Assembly (NCBI GenBank): GCA_949987705.1
Contig: OX465281.1
Span: 158,920,393-158,984,392, forward strand
Source: Thereva unica
Taxonomy: Eukaryota; Arthropoda; Insecta; Diptera; Therevidae
Direction of reading: 5' to 3'
DNA length: 64,000 nt
The notes beneath the pieces are model-generated. The model was given only the letters and a program-made list of their open reading frames with translations, ran no database searches and was not told where the DNA came from. A program made the position numbers and the translations under genes. Below, piece by piece: positions 51,582 to 62,825 of the stretch (its first letter is position 1; each line of letters opens with the position of its first letter).

Positions 51582-52126
51582 TCCCACCAAAAAAACATTA
51601 AAAATGTGAATTAGAAGTTCGTGGGCGCGAAATTATTTATTGGGACAGTTTAAAACACACTTATAACAAAAATAAGTGATATGGATTAGTCAAGATGAAT
51701 CGTTAATAGCAAGAAATAATTAAACACGTGCATTTACGAACGAATTCAAAGGAATAATTATACAACAATTTTAGAGCACGAATCTTAGCTGTCCTTCGAA
51801 ATGTAACAAATTTTATTAGAAACACTGTAGACTGAGCCACACTGAATTCAGCAAAGATTTATGCTAGGTATACAACGAACGCGCCAGCCAACTTTTTCGC
51901 GGTTGATAATACTTTATTGAGTTTTAAATAAAAATTGACAGTTGTATAATTCCTTTGAATTCGTTCGTAAATGCACGTGTTTAATTATTTCATGCTATTA
52001 ACGATTCATCTTGACTAATCCATATCACTTATTTTTGTTATAAGTGTGTTTTAATCTGTCCCAATAAATAATTTCCGCGCCCACGAACTTCTAATTCACA
52101 TTTTTAATGTTTTTTTGGTGGGATAT
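51582..52126. repeat. 545-bp inverted-repeat element
   Basis: Arms of about 190 bp: ATCCCACCAAAAAAACATT ... TTCGTGGGCGCG ... ACACGTGCATTTACGAAC at 51584-51770 and the inverse at 51935-52126. Central 165 bp unique. No clear target duplication. Confidence 0.85.
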
Positions 52127-52338
52127 CACTCTTTTTTGTTTTAATACATTCTAAAATAAAAAATAAATAATCTTCTGTATAAAGAAATATTATGTATTTA
52201 ATTGTTCATTATATTTTTTATTTATTTTATAAGTAGGTAATAACAAAATAACAAAATGCAGGAATTCAAATTAATATTATTGCCTTTGTAAAAAAAACAT
52301 AAGCTCCTTTCGAGTTTCTCGGCCAAGATTTTTCTGCA

Positions 52339-52650
52339 CTATGGAATATTGATCCATAACCAGCCCGATTTTTGTTTCAACATGCTGATGTAATGACCTT
52401 GTTCGAGTGTTCCTGTAAGGAATATAGCACTAATCACTTTATAATTTGAACCTCCTATATGCAATTTTGCAGAAGTAACAGCTTTGATATCGCATGGCTC
52501 AATTTTAATAAACTTTTTATTTTTCAGTTCGAATAATTTCAGTTGTATTATGAGAACAGGTGCTACTGAAATCATTTCCGATTTACGAATCTTTTGAGTA
52601 TACGAACAATTTCTACATTGACCACTCAGGGGTTCTCGTTTTCCAAATTC
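52339..52650 (-). pseudogene. second ubiquitin-specific-protease-like fragment
   Basis: Minus strand: a C-x2-C pair in SGQCRNCSYTQ (near 52625), then VAPVLIIQLKLFELKNKK, IGGSNYKVISAIFLTG and LEQGHYISMLKQKSGWLWIN, matching the C-terminal USP pattern (zinc-binding Cys pair, P-x-L-x-I-x-L, GHYIS with active-site His, then W). The frame stops right after the GWLWINIP segment, so the following catalytic Asp/Asn position is not preserved in frame. No Cys box upstream. Host gene remnant or transposon cargo cannot be decided; no terminal repeats found around it. Confidence 0.6.
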
Positions 52651-53396
52651 AATTTATTGAAAACTTACAAATTATTGTACTAATGTTTTTCCTCTTATTT
52701 TATCTGAATATAGCAGCTTCCACCTAAAAAATGCGAATGTATTCCTAAACAAGACGAATGTATTAACTGGAGACTTATAACTTCTTACTTTACGAGGATT
52801 TGAGTAAAATAACTCAAAAGTCTTCACTTTTATTAAATAAGATCTCTCAAATATCTTCACTTTTAAATCTTCTCACAATATAACTGAAATTACGTAATGT
52901 TTTCACTTAAAAATTGAATTTATTGAAAACTTATAAATTATTATTGTACCGGAATTCAAATATTTCACTTATTTTTTATTAGAAAAAAAAAATGAATATG
53001 ATTATACAACATTATATAACAGCTTCCCCCAAAAAATTTCGAATCTCAATACTCCTCACTCTCATAATCTTCTCAAGATATATCGTAGGGTTTTCACTTA
53101 AAAATAAAATATTATTTATAGAAAATATAAAAATTATAATTTTACCAGGATACGGAAGTTTTCACGTAAATACAACATTTACGGGTATTTATGGGTCCGA
53201 TATGTACCCACAGACAGCTAAGTATTTAAACTTCAACGCATATTTAATATTTTTAGAAATAAATTACAATTACAAAATCGGCAAAAGTAGTAACAAGTAT
53301 TTCAAATCGTGATTTGAAATTTTGCTGAACATTTGTACTATGAACTACATTTCATAAGTTTTTTAATATTTGTAGTACCTAGCGCTATCATACACC
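52651..53396. other. no recognised feature
   Basis: Very AT-rich; a 106-codon ORF at 52992-53312 has low-complexity Ile/Lys/Asn composition and is not considered real. Confidence 0.4.
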
Positions 53397-53496
53397 ATAG
53401 TTGCGACTAATTATTTATTTGAAAACTTTTTGCTAATCATCGAATGCCATCTGGCATCAACAGTGCGAGTAAAAATTTGTCGAATAACTAGTAACG

Positions 53497-55238
53497 CTAT
53501 ATTGAGTATACTATATTGTTTATTAAGTTCTACTTATCATTCCCTTTCATTTGATACCCTTGTCGAGGGGTATGTGAAGAAAATGGTAATCCGCCCTCTT
53601 CAGATGACCGCCGTGGATCTAACGGTATATTGAGTATACTATTTCGCTTATTGTGTTCTACTTATCCTTCCCTTTCATTTGATACCCATGTCGAAGAGTA
53701 TGTTAGGAAAATGGTAATCCGCCCTCTTCAGATGACCGACGTGGATCTTACGGTATATTGAGTACACTATATCGCTTATTGTGTTCTACTTATGATACCC
53801 TTTCATTTGATACCCATGTCGATGGGCCATGTAAAGAAAATGGTAATCCGTCCTCTTGAGATGACCGCCGTGGATCTAACGGTATATTAAGTGTAATATA
53901 TCGCTTATTGTGTTCTACTTATCCTTCCTTTCATTTGATACCCATGTCGAGGGGTATGTTAAGAAAATGGTAATCCGCCCTCTTCAGATGACCGCCGTGG
54001 ATCTTACGGTATATTGAGTACACTATATCGCTTATTATGTTCTACTTATCATTCCCTTTCATTTGATACCCATTTCGAGGGGGTTGTGAAGGTAATGGTA
54101 ATCCGCCCTCTTGAGATGGCCGCCGTGAATCTAACGGTATATTGAACACACTATATCGCTTATTGTGTTCTACTTATGATACCCTTTCATTTGATACCCA
54201 TGTCGACGGGAATGTGAAGAAAATGGTAATCCGCCCTCTTGAGATGACCGCCGTGGATCTAACCAGATATTGAGTATACTATATTGCTTATTGTCTTTTT
54301 CTTAAGATACCCTTTCAATTGATACCTATGTCGAGGTGGTGGTGAAGAAATGGTAGTCCGCCCTCTTGAGACGGCCGCCATGGATATAAAGATATAGCTT
54401 ATTGTATTCTACTTATCATACCCTTTCATTTGATACCCATGTCGAGGGGGTTGTGAAGAAAAAGGTAATGCGTCCTCTTGAGGTAGCCTCAGTGGATCTA
54501 TCTATTTATTGAGTATACTATATTGCTTATTGTATTCTACTTATCATACCCTTTCATTTGATACCCATCTGGAGGGGGTTGTGAAGAAAATGGTAATCCG
54601 CCCTCTTGAGATGACCGCCGTGGATCTAACCAGATATTGAGTATACTATATGGCTTATTGTCTTCTACTTAAGATACCCTTTCAATTGATACCTATGTCG
54701 AGGTGGTGGTGAAGAAATGTTAGTCCGCCCTCTTGAGACGGCCGCCATGGATATAAAGACATAGATTATTGTATTCTACTTATCATACCCTTTCATTTGA
54801 TACCCATGACGAGGGGGTTGTGAAGAAAATGGTAATGCGTCCTCTTGAGGTGGCCTCGGTCTAACTATTTATTGAGTATACTATATTGCTTATTGTATTC
54901 TACTTATCATACCCTTTCATTTGATACCCATGTCGAGGGGGTTGTGAAGAAAATGGTAATCCGCCCTCTTGAAATGACAGCCATGGATCTAATCAGCTAT
55001 TGAGTATATTATATTGCTTATGGTATTCTACTTATGATACCTTTTCAATTGATACCTATGTCGAGGTGGTGGTGAAGAAATGGTAGTCTGCCGTCTTGAG
55101 ACGGCCGCCATGGATATAAAGACATAGCTTATTGTACTCTACTTATCATACACTTTCATTTGATACCCATGTCGTGGGGGTTGTGAAGAAAATGGTAATG
55201 CGTCTTCTTGAGGTGGCCTCGGTGGATCTAACTATTTA
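53497..55238 (+). repeat. satellite block, plus orientation
   Basis: About 14 monomers of the same satellite, in three tail variants. Ends within GGATCTAACTATTTAT and joins dispersed repeat A. Confidence 0.95.
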
Positions 55239-55412
55239 TCAAGGCAAGCGGTAGTTTGCCGAGTTCGTAAGGGCAAACAGCTAATGCCTTATTTACGCCT
55301 AAACATAGAAAACAAGGTGTTTTTTTTTATAAAATTATCCGATTTATCACCTTTTTATAAGCAATATAAATAATTTTTCATTTGTAACCGATAACCACAA
55401 TATAAATAATTT
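55238..55412 (+). repeat. dispersed repeat A, copy 2
   Basis: Same as 48281-48455 with minor changes, again following a satellite block. Confidence 0.85.
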
Positions 55413-55879
55413 ATTATTCCATGAGTTTTTTTTCCTATCATTCTTCGTTTTCTTTATTTTTACATTTTTTACATTTCGAATCGAACTTTTTCTTCTCCTT
55501 CAGTCTAAAAAAGTGGGTACTCAAAATTATTCTATCAGATGGCGCTATAAGTTATTTCAATTGCTCAATAAATGAGATGGTGCTACTAGTTAGTCAAAAA
55601 GTGTTTACTCGAACTGTAGATGCCAGATGGCATTAGATGATTAACAAAATGTATTCATTTAAAGTGGTAAGTCGCAACTATGGTACTATAAAAAAACATG
55701 AATTTCACAGTACAAATGTACAGTAACATTTTGAAATACCGAATGCCGAGTTCGTAATGGTAATTTAATTCTAAAAATATGACATATTCGTTACAAGTTA
55801 GTCAAATCCAGGACTGTTGATGTCTAATAGCATTCCCCATCATTTCGATGATTAACAAAAAGTGTACGAATGGTACGCG

Positions 55880-58800
55880 TCTTAAGAGGGCGGATTACCA
55901 CTTTCTTCAAAACCCCCTCGGCATGGGTATTAAATGAAAGGGTATTATAAGTAGAGTACAATAAACTATGTCTTTATATCCATGGCGGCCGTCTCAAGAG
56001 GGTGGACTACCATTTCTTCAAAACCACCTAGACATAGGTATCAATTGAAAGTATATCATAAGTAGAATACCATAAGCAATATAATATAATCAATATCTGG
56101 TTAGATCCATGGCTGTCATCTCAAGAGGGCGGATTACCATTTTCTTCACAACCCCATCGACATGGGTATCAAATGAAAGGGTATGATAAGTAGAATACAA
56201 TAAGCAATATAGTATACTCAATAAATAGTTAGATCCACCGAGGCCACCTCAAGAGGACGCATTACCATTTTCTTCACAACCCCCACGACATGGTTATCAA
56301 ATGAAAGGGTATGATAAGTAGAATACAATAAGCTATGTCTTTATATCCATGGCGGCCGTCTCAAGAGGGCGGACTACCATTTCTTCACCACCTCGACATA
56401 GGTATCAATTGAAAGGGTATCTTAAGTAGAAGACAATAAGCAATATATTATACTCAATATCTGGTTAGATCCACGGCGGTCATCTCAAGAGGGCGGATTA
56501 CCATTTTCTTTACAACCCCCTCGACGTGGGTATCAAATAAAAGGGTATGATAAGTAGAATACAATAAGCAATATAGTATACTCAATAAATAGTTAGATCC
56601 ACCGAGGCCACCTCAAGAGGACGCATTACCATTTTCTTCACAACCCCCACGACATGGTTATCAAATGAAAGGGTATGATAAGTAGAATACAATAAGCTAT
56701 GTCTTTATATCCATGGCGGCCGTCTCAAGAGGGCGGACTACCATTTCTTCACCACCACCTCGACATAGGTATCAATTGAAAGGGTATCTTAAGTGGAAGA
56801 CAATAAGCAATATATTATACTCAATATCTGGTTATGTCCACGGCGGTCATCTCAAGAGGGCGGATTACCATTTTCTTCACAACCCCCTCGACATGGGTAT
56901 CAAATGAAAGGGTATGATAAGTAGAATACAATAAGCAATATAGTATACTCAATAAATAGTTAGATCCACCGAGTCCACCTCAAGAGGACGCATTACCATT
57001 TTCTTCACAACCCTCACGACATGGTTATCAAATGAAAGGGTATGATAAGTAGAGTACAATAAGCTATGTCTTTATATCCATGGCGGCCATCTCAAGAGGG
57101 CGGACTACCATTTCTTCACCACCACCTCGACATAGGTATCAATTGAAAGGGTATCTTAAGTGGAAGACAATAAGCAATATATTATACTCAATATCTGGTT
57201 AGATCCACGGCGGTCATCTCAAGAGGGCGGTTTACCATTTTCTTCACAACCCCCTCGACATGGGTATCAAATGAAAGGGTATGATAAGTAGAATACAATA
57301 AGCAATGTAGTATACTCAATAAATAGTTAGATCCACCGAGTCCACCTCAAGAGGACGCATTACTATTTTCTTCACAACCCTCACGACATGGTTATCAAAT
57401 GAAAGGGTATGATAAGTAGAGTACAATAAGCTATGTCTTTATATCCATGGCGGCTGTCTCAAGAGGGCGGACTACCATTTCTTCATCGCCACCTCGACAT
57501 AGGTATCAATTGAAAGGGTATCCTAAGTAGAATACCATAAGCGATATAATATATTCAATATCTGGTTATATCCATGGCTGTCATCTCAAGAGGGCGGATT
57601 ACTATTTTCTTCACAACCCCCTCGACATGGGTATCAAATGAAAGGGTATGATAATAAGTAGAATACAATAAGCAATATAGTATAATCAATAAATTGTTAG
57701 ATCCACCGAGGCCACCTCAAGAGGACGCATTACCATTTTCTTCACAACCCCCACCACATGGGTATCAAATGAAAGGGTATGATAAGTAGAGTACAATAAG
57801 CTATGTCTTTATATCCATGGCGGCTGTCTCAAGAGGGCGGACTACCATTTCTTCACCACCACCTCGACATAGGTATCAATTGAAAGGGTATCCTAAGTAG
57901 AATACCATGAGCGATATAATATATTCAATATCTGGTTATATCCATGGCTGTCATCTCAAGAGGGCGGATTACCATTTTCTTCACAACCCCCTCGACATGG
58001 GTATCAAATGAAAGGGTATGACAATAAGTAGAATACAATAAGCAATATAGTATAATCAATAAATTGTTAGATCCACCGAGGCCACCTCAAGAGGACGCAT
58101 TACCATTTTCTTCACAACCCCCACCACATGGGTATCAAATGAAAGGGTATGATAAGTAGAGTACAATAAGCTATGTCTTTATATCCACGGCGGCCGTCTC
58201 AAGAGGGCGGACTACCATTTCTTCACCACCCCGACATAGGTATCAATTGAAAGGGTATCTTAAGTAGAAGACAATAAGCAATATATTATACTCAATATCT
58301 GGTTAGATCCACGGCGGTCATCTCAAGAGGGCGGATTACCATTTTCTTCAAAACCCCCTCGACATGGGTATCAAATGAATGGGTATGATAAGCAGAATAC
58401 AATAAGCAATATAGTGTACTCAATAAATAGTTAGATCCACCGAGGCCACCTCAAGAATACGCATTACCATTTTCTTCACAACCCCCACGAAATGGTTATC
58501 AAATGACAGGGTATGATAAGTAGAATACAATAAGCTACGTCTTTATATCCATGGCGGCCGTCTCAAGAGGGCGGACTACCATTTCTTCACCACCTCGACA
58601 TAGGTATCAATTGAAAGCGTATCTTAAGAAGAAGACAATAAGCAATATATTATACTCAATATCTGGTTAGATCCACGGCGGTCATCTCAAGAGGGCGGAT
58701 TACCATTTTCTTCACAACCCCCTCGTCATGGGTATCAAATGAAAGGGTATGATAAGTAGAATACAATAAGCTATGTCTTTATATTCATGGCGGCCGTCTC

Positions 58801-60239
58801 AAGAGGGCGGACTACCATTTATTCACCACCTCGACATAGGTATCAATTGAAAGGGTATCTTAAGTAGAAGAAAATAAGCAATATATTATACTCAATATCT
58901 GGTTAGATCCACGGCGGTCATCTCAAGAGGGCGGATTACCATTTTCTTCACAACCATCTCGACATGGGTATCAAATGAAAGGGTATGATAAGTAGAATAC
59001 AATAAGCAATATAGTATACTCAATAAACAGTTAGATCCACCGAGGCCACCTCAAGAGGACGCATTACCATTTTCTTCACAACCCCCACGACATGGTTATC
59101 AAATGAGAGGGTATGATAAGTAGAATACAATAAGCTATGTCTTTATATCCATGGCGGCCGTCTCAAGACGGCGGACTACCATTCCTTCACCACCACCTCG
59201 ACATAGGTATCAATTGAAAAGGTATCATAAGTAGAATACCATAAGCAATATAATATACTCAATATCTGGTTAGATCCATGGCTGTCATCTCAAGAGGGCG
59301 GATTACCATTTTCTTCACAACCCCCTCGACATGGGTATCAAATGAAAGGGTATGATAAGTAGAATACAATAAGCAATATAGTATACTCAATAAATAGTTA
59401 GATCCACCGAGGCCACCCCAAGAGGACGCATTAACATTTTCTTCACAACCCCCTCGACATGGGTATCAAATGAAAGGGTATGATAAGAAGAATACAATAA
59501 GCTATGTCTTTATATCCATGGCGGCCGTCTCAAGAGGGCGGACTACCATTTCTTCACCACCACCTCGACATAGGTATCAATTGAAAGGGTATCTTAAGTA
59601 GAAGACAATAAGCCATATAGTATTCTCAATATTTGGTTAGATCCACGGCGGTCATCTCAAGAGGGCGGATTACCATTTTCTTCACAACCCCCTCCAGATG
59701 GGTATCAAATGAAAGGGTATGATAAGTAGAATACAATAAGCAATATAGTAAACTCAATAAATAGTTAGATCCACCGAGGCCACATCAAGAGGACGCATTA
59801 CCTTTTTCTTCACAACCCCCTCGACATGGGTATCAAATGAAAGGGTATGATAAGTAGAATACAATAAGCTATATCTTTATATCCATGGCGGCCGGCTCAC
59901 GAGGGCGGACTACCATTTCTTCAACACCACCTCGACATAGGTATCAATTGAAAGGGTATCTTAAGAAGAAGACAATAAGCAATATAGTACACTCAATATC
60001 TGGTTAGATCCACGGCGGTCATCTCAAGAGGGCGGATTACCATTTTCTTCACATTCCCGTTGACATGGGTATCAAATGAAAGGGTATCATAAGTAGAACA
60101 CAATAAGCGATATAGTGTGTTCAATATACCGTTAGATTCACGGCGGCCATCTCAAGAGGGCGGATTACCATTTCCTTCACAACCCCCTCGACATGGGTAT
60201 CAAATGAAAGGGAATGATAAGTAGAACATAATAAGCGAT
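55880..60239 (-). repeat. satellite block, minus orientation, 366-bp higher-order repeat
   Basis: About 36 monomers. Three types recur in order: GGGCGGATTACC type (about 128 bp), GGACGCATTACC type (about 112 bp), GGGCGGACTACC type (about 124 bp). Starts of the third type fall at 56360, 56724, 57091, 57458, 57828, 58198, 58562, 58798, 59162, 59529 and 59896: spacings of 364-370 bp, with one 236-bp dimer. Confidence 0.95.
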
Positions 60240-60790
60240 TGTGAAGAAAGTATTGAGTATTGATATTGAGTATAATATATTGCTTATTGTCTTCTACTTA
60301 AGATACCCTTTCAATTGATACCTATGTCGAGGAGGTGGTGAAGAAATGGTAGTCCGCCCTCTTCAGACGGCCGCCATGGATATAAAGACATAGCTTATTG
60401 TACTCTACTTATCATACCCCTTCATTTGATAACCATGTCGTGGGGGTTGTGAAGAAAATATTAAGGCGTCCTCTTGGGGTGGCCTCGGTGGATCTAACTA
60501 TTTATTGAGTATACTATATTGCTTATTTTATTCTGGTTATCATACCCTTTCATTTGATACGCATGTCGAGGGGGTTGTGAAGAAAATGGTAATCCGCCCT
60601 CTTGAGATGACTGCCATGGATCTAACCAGATATTGAATATATTATATTGCTTATGGTATTCTACTTATGATACCTTTTCAATTGATACCTATGTCGAGGT
60701 GGTGGTGAAGAAATGGTAGTCCGCCGTCTTGAGACGGCCGCCATGGATATAAAGACATAGCTTATTGTACTCTACTTATCATACCCTTTC
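60240..60790 (+). repeat. satellite block, plus orientation again
   Basis: About 4.5 monomers after an orientation switch at about 60240; ends at TCATACCCTTTC, 18 bp before a BEL/Pao LTR. Confidence 0.95.
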
Positions 60791-60808
60791 TGTTTCGTAA
60801 GTGTTTAA

Positions 60809-62178
60809 TGTAACAGGCTTACTGGGTCCAAGTAGTGTAGCGGTTTCGGTAAGCATAAAATTCCCAATAAAGAAAAAACGCAAATGCCCTTGGTGTCACA
60901 ACTATAAATTTATTTAACCAAAAGAAATTAATTAACTACGTTTATATTTAAATAATAGTTCAATAAAAAAATTTAATTCATTTATTTTATGTAATCTTAT
61001 TTCAATTTTTAACCTTAAATTATCATTAAACTATTTATCCTGAGGTAGTTTCAATATATTTATTTTTCCTAGCTTTATTTTTATTTGACATGATTTATTT
61101 CAAGGAATTAGTATTTAAATTATTTAATCCAGAATATTTGATTTAATGGTATTACGCTGCAGTTATTTCATTTTAAGAACCGTTATCTTGCGGGTAATAT
61201 TCGATTATATATTTCCTGATTAGCCTCCTTAATGTTTTATTTTAATACCTTGAAATTTAGGCAGAGACGGCATCCATTACATTAATTGAATTAATTGCGA
61301 TTTAATCCAATTTTACCCTTTGGCACATGAAAAAATATGTTTGGGCAATTAGCATCAGTATGGTGTATATGTAAATCACAGGATCAAGAAAAGGTACCAA
61401 AAAATTATGTGGATCAAAATAAAGATGATAAAAATTATCCCTTTATTAATTAAATGAATATATTCCCAAGCCAACAAAGGAAACAACAAAGTTATTTATT
61501 TTATCAATTCAATAAAATGTTAAGTAGAAAAAAAAATTCCCATCACCGCGTGTTAGCAGAACATTGCAAAGGAACAGTGCCCCTAAAGGCACGACTTTCC
61601 TCGATGAACAGCTAAATCGAAGTGCTCGAAGTAATCGAAGTCGTGATATTTCTCGTGTCGTTGTCCATCTAGCCTTTATTGCCCGATTTGTCGGCTTATA
61701 GCAAAACTATAAACTTATCGACCCACTATTTTATTGTAATGCCATAGTAATGTACTAAAACCTGTACATTATTATTAAATTTTGTATATTTTGACGTTGC
61801 ATCCACAATAAATGTATCCTTTCAATTTATAAATAATTATTTTTATCAATTTGATGCTTTCCTTGTGATTATTTGCCAAAATTGCCCCTTTCGATTAATT
61901 GTTGTTATAGAACTTGTCCTATAAATTCGGCTACTATAAAATATCATTTCTTGACGTTTCATATTTAAAGAAAAATAAATTTGCTTGCCGGTAGCTGTTA
62001 AATTCAAATTGTAAAATTTTTCAGCTGTCCGGTAAAGTTATAAAATTCAAAGATTTGTTGATAATATTTGTAATTCATTTGTATCTTTACACATATTGTA
62101 TTTTATTTTAATTTTAAATTTTTAAAATTTTTAATCTTATTTTCTTGTGGTTTATGGATTCACATGGTGTGGTGAACA
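60809..62178 (-). repeat. 3' LTR of a BEL/Pao element
   Basis: On the minus strand begins TGTTCACCACACC at 62178 after the purine tract CAACAGGGGGGAGTA (62193-62179) and ends CCTGTTACA at 60809. 1370 bp. TTTAA at 60804-60808 is the likely outer target-site copy; the other LTR lies outside the window. Confidence 0.7.
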
Positions 62179-62736
62179 TACTCCCCCCTGTTGAACAGTC
62201 CTGTTCAAGAGTTTCTTTACTACTCCTCTTTTATGGTAGTGAAAGAATACGATCTCCCCATCCTTTTTCACCTTAAGCCGTACTTGATATTTTCCAGGAA
62301 GATTTATATTTTTTTCGCGCTTCTTCGTTTTTGCGACTGCTTCGAAGTCTATCTTCTTGAGGACCTCCTTGGTGAGGTAGATGTCCATTCCGTCTCGCGT
62401 CACAAATTTCTGGTGCGTGTTGTCGATGCGCATCTGCAGTCCCTTCAGGTTAGTCGTCGGTCTTAACAGCTTCAATGTGATTTCAGGAGCTCCGTTTATT
62501 GTTGCTGGTTGGGTTAATGTTGGTGTGGTATGCAGAGTAACATCTTTTAAAGCCTTGGCTGGATGATCCTTAGATTTTGGAACAGAAATCGTCGGCTGGG
62601 ATGTGACTGTTTTCACTCTGTCGTGGTGATGGTGATTGCTGGGAACTGGATCATCATAAAAACTTGGATCGGGATCGTCTTGTTGGGAGAAGAAAATTGC
62701 TTCTGACAGAATTAGTACGTCCTCGTCGTAATCCAT
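62152..62736 (-). CDS. extra ORF between BEL/Pao integrase and 3' LTR, function unknown
   Basis: 194 codons, minus strand, downstream of and collinear with pol. N-terminal part acidic with DDPDPSFYDDP and a His run; middle Thr/Pro-rich; C-terminal half basic with DIYLTKEVLKKIDFEAVAKTKKREK and GKYQVRLKVKKDG; the last nine codons read into the LTR. No signal peptide or membrane segment, so it is not an envelope protein. TTTGATTACAG directly before the ATG is a good splice acceptor, so a spliced subgenomic transcript is possible. BEL/Pao elements normally have no gene here. I do not recognise the protein. Confidence 0.6.
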   Translation of the reverse strand: MDYDEDVLILSEAIFFSQQDDPDPSFYDDPVPSNHHHHDRVKTVTSQPTISVPKSKDHPAKALKDVTLHTTPTLTQPATINGAPEITLKLLRPTTNLKGLQMRIDNTHQKFVTRDGMDIYLTKEVLKKIDFEAVAKTKKREKNINLPGKYQVRLKVKKDGEIVFFHYHKRGVVKKLLNRTVQQGGVCSPHHVNP

Positions 62737-62825
62737 CTGTAATCAAACTTGATAAAATGTTTGCTTTTTGCTTTGGGACAACACAACACTGAGAACGAAC
62801 ACGAGTTTGTTAGTATAGGGAACAA

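Larger units (their letters stand above)
53397..55685. repeat. inverted repeats flanking a satellite block
   Basis: GTTGCGACTAATTATT ... AATGCCATCTGGCATC at 53400-53460 is the inverse of 55614-55680. A third degenerate copy lies at 55812-55872. The satellite block sits between the first two, suggesting it is carried by a repeat-bordered element. Confidence 0.7.

Noticed and set aside
45650..56907. Short ORFs with MSLSSWRSSQEGG- or MAAVSRGRTTISS-type starts
   Set aside because: They are translations of satellite monomers and repeat with the array.
53497..60790. Regular repeats resembling a CRISPR array
   Set aside because: Units are 112-128 bp, adjacent and without unique spacers; this is a eukaryotic satellite.
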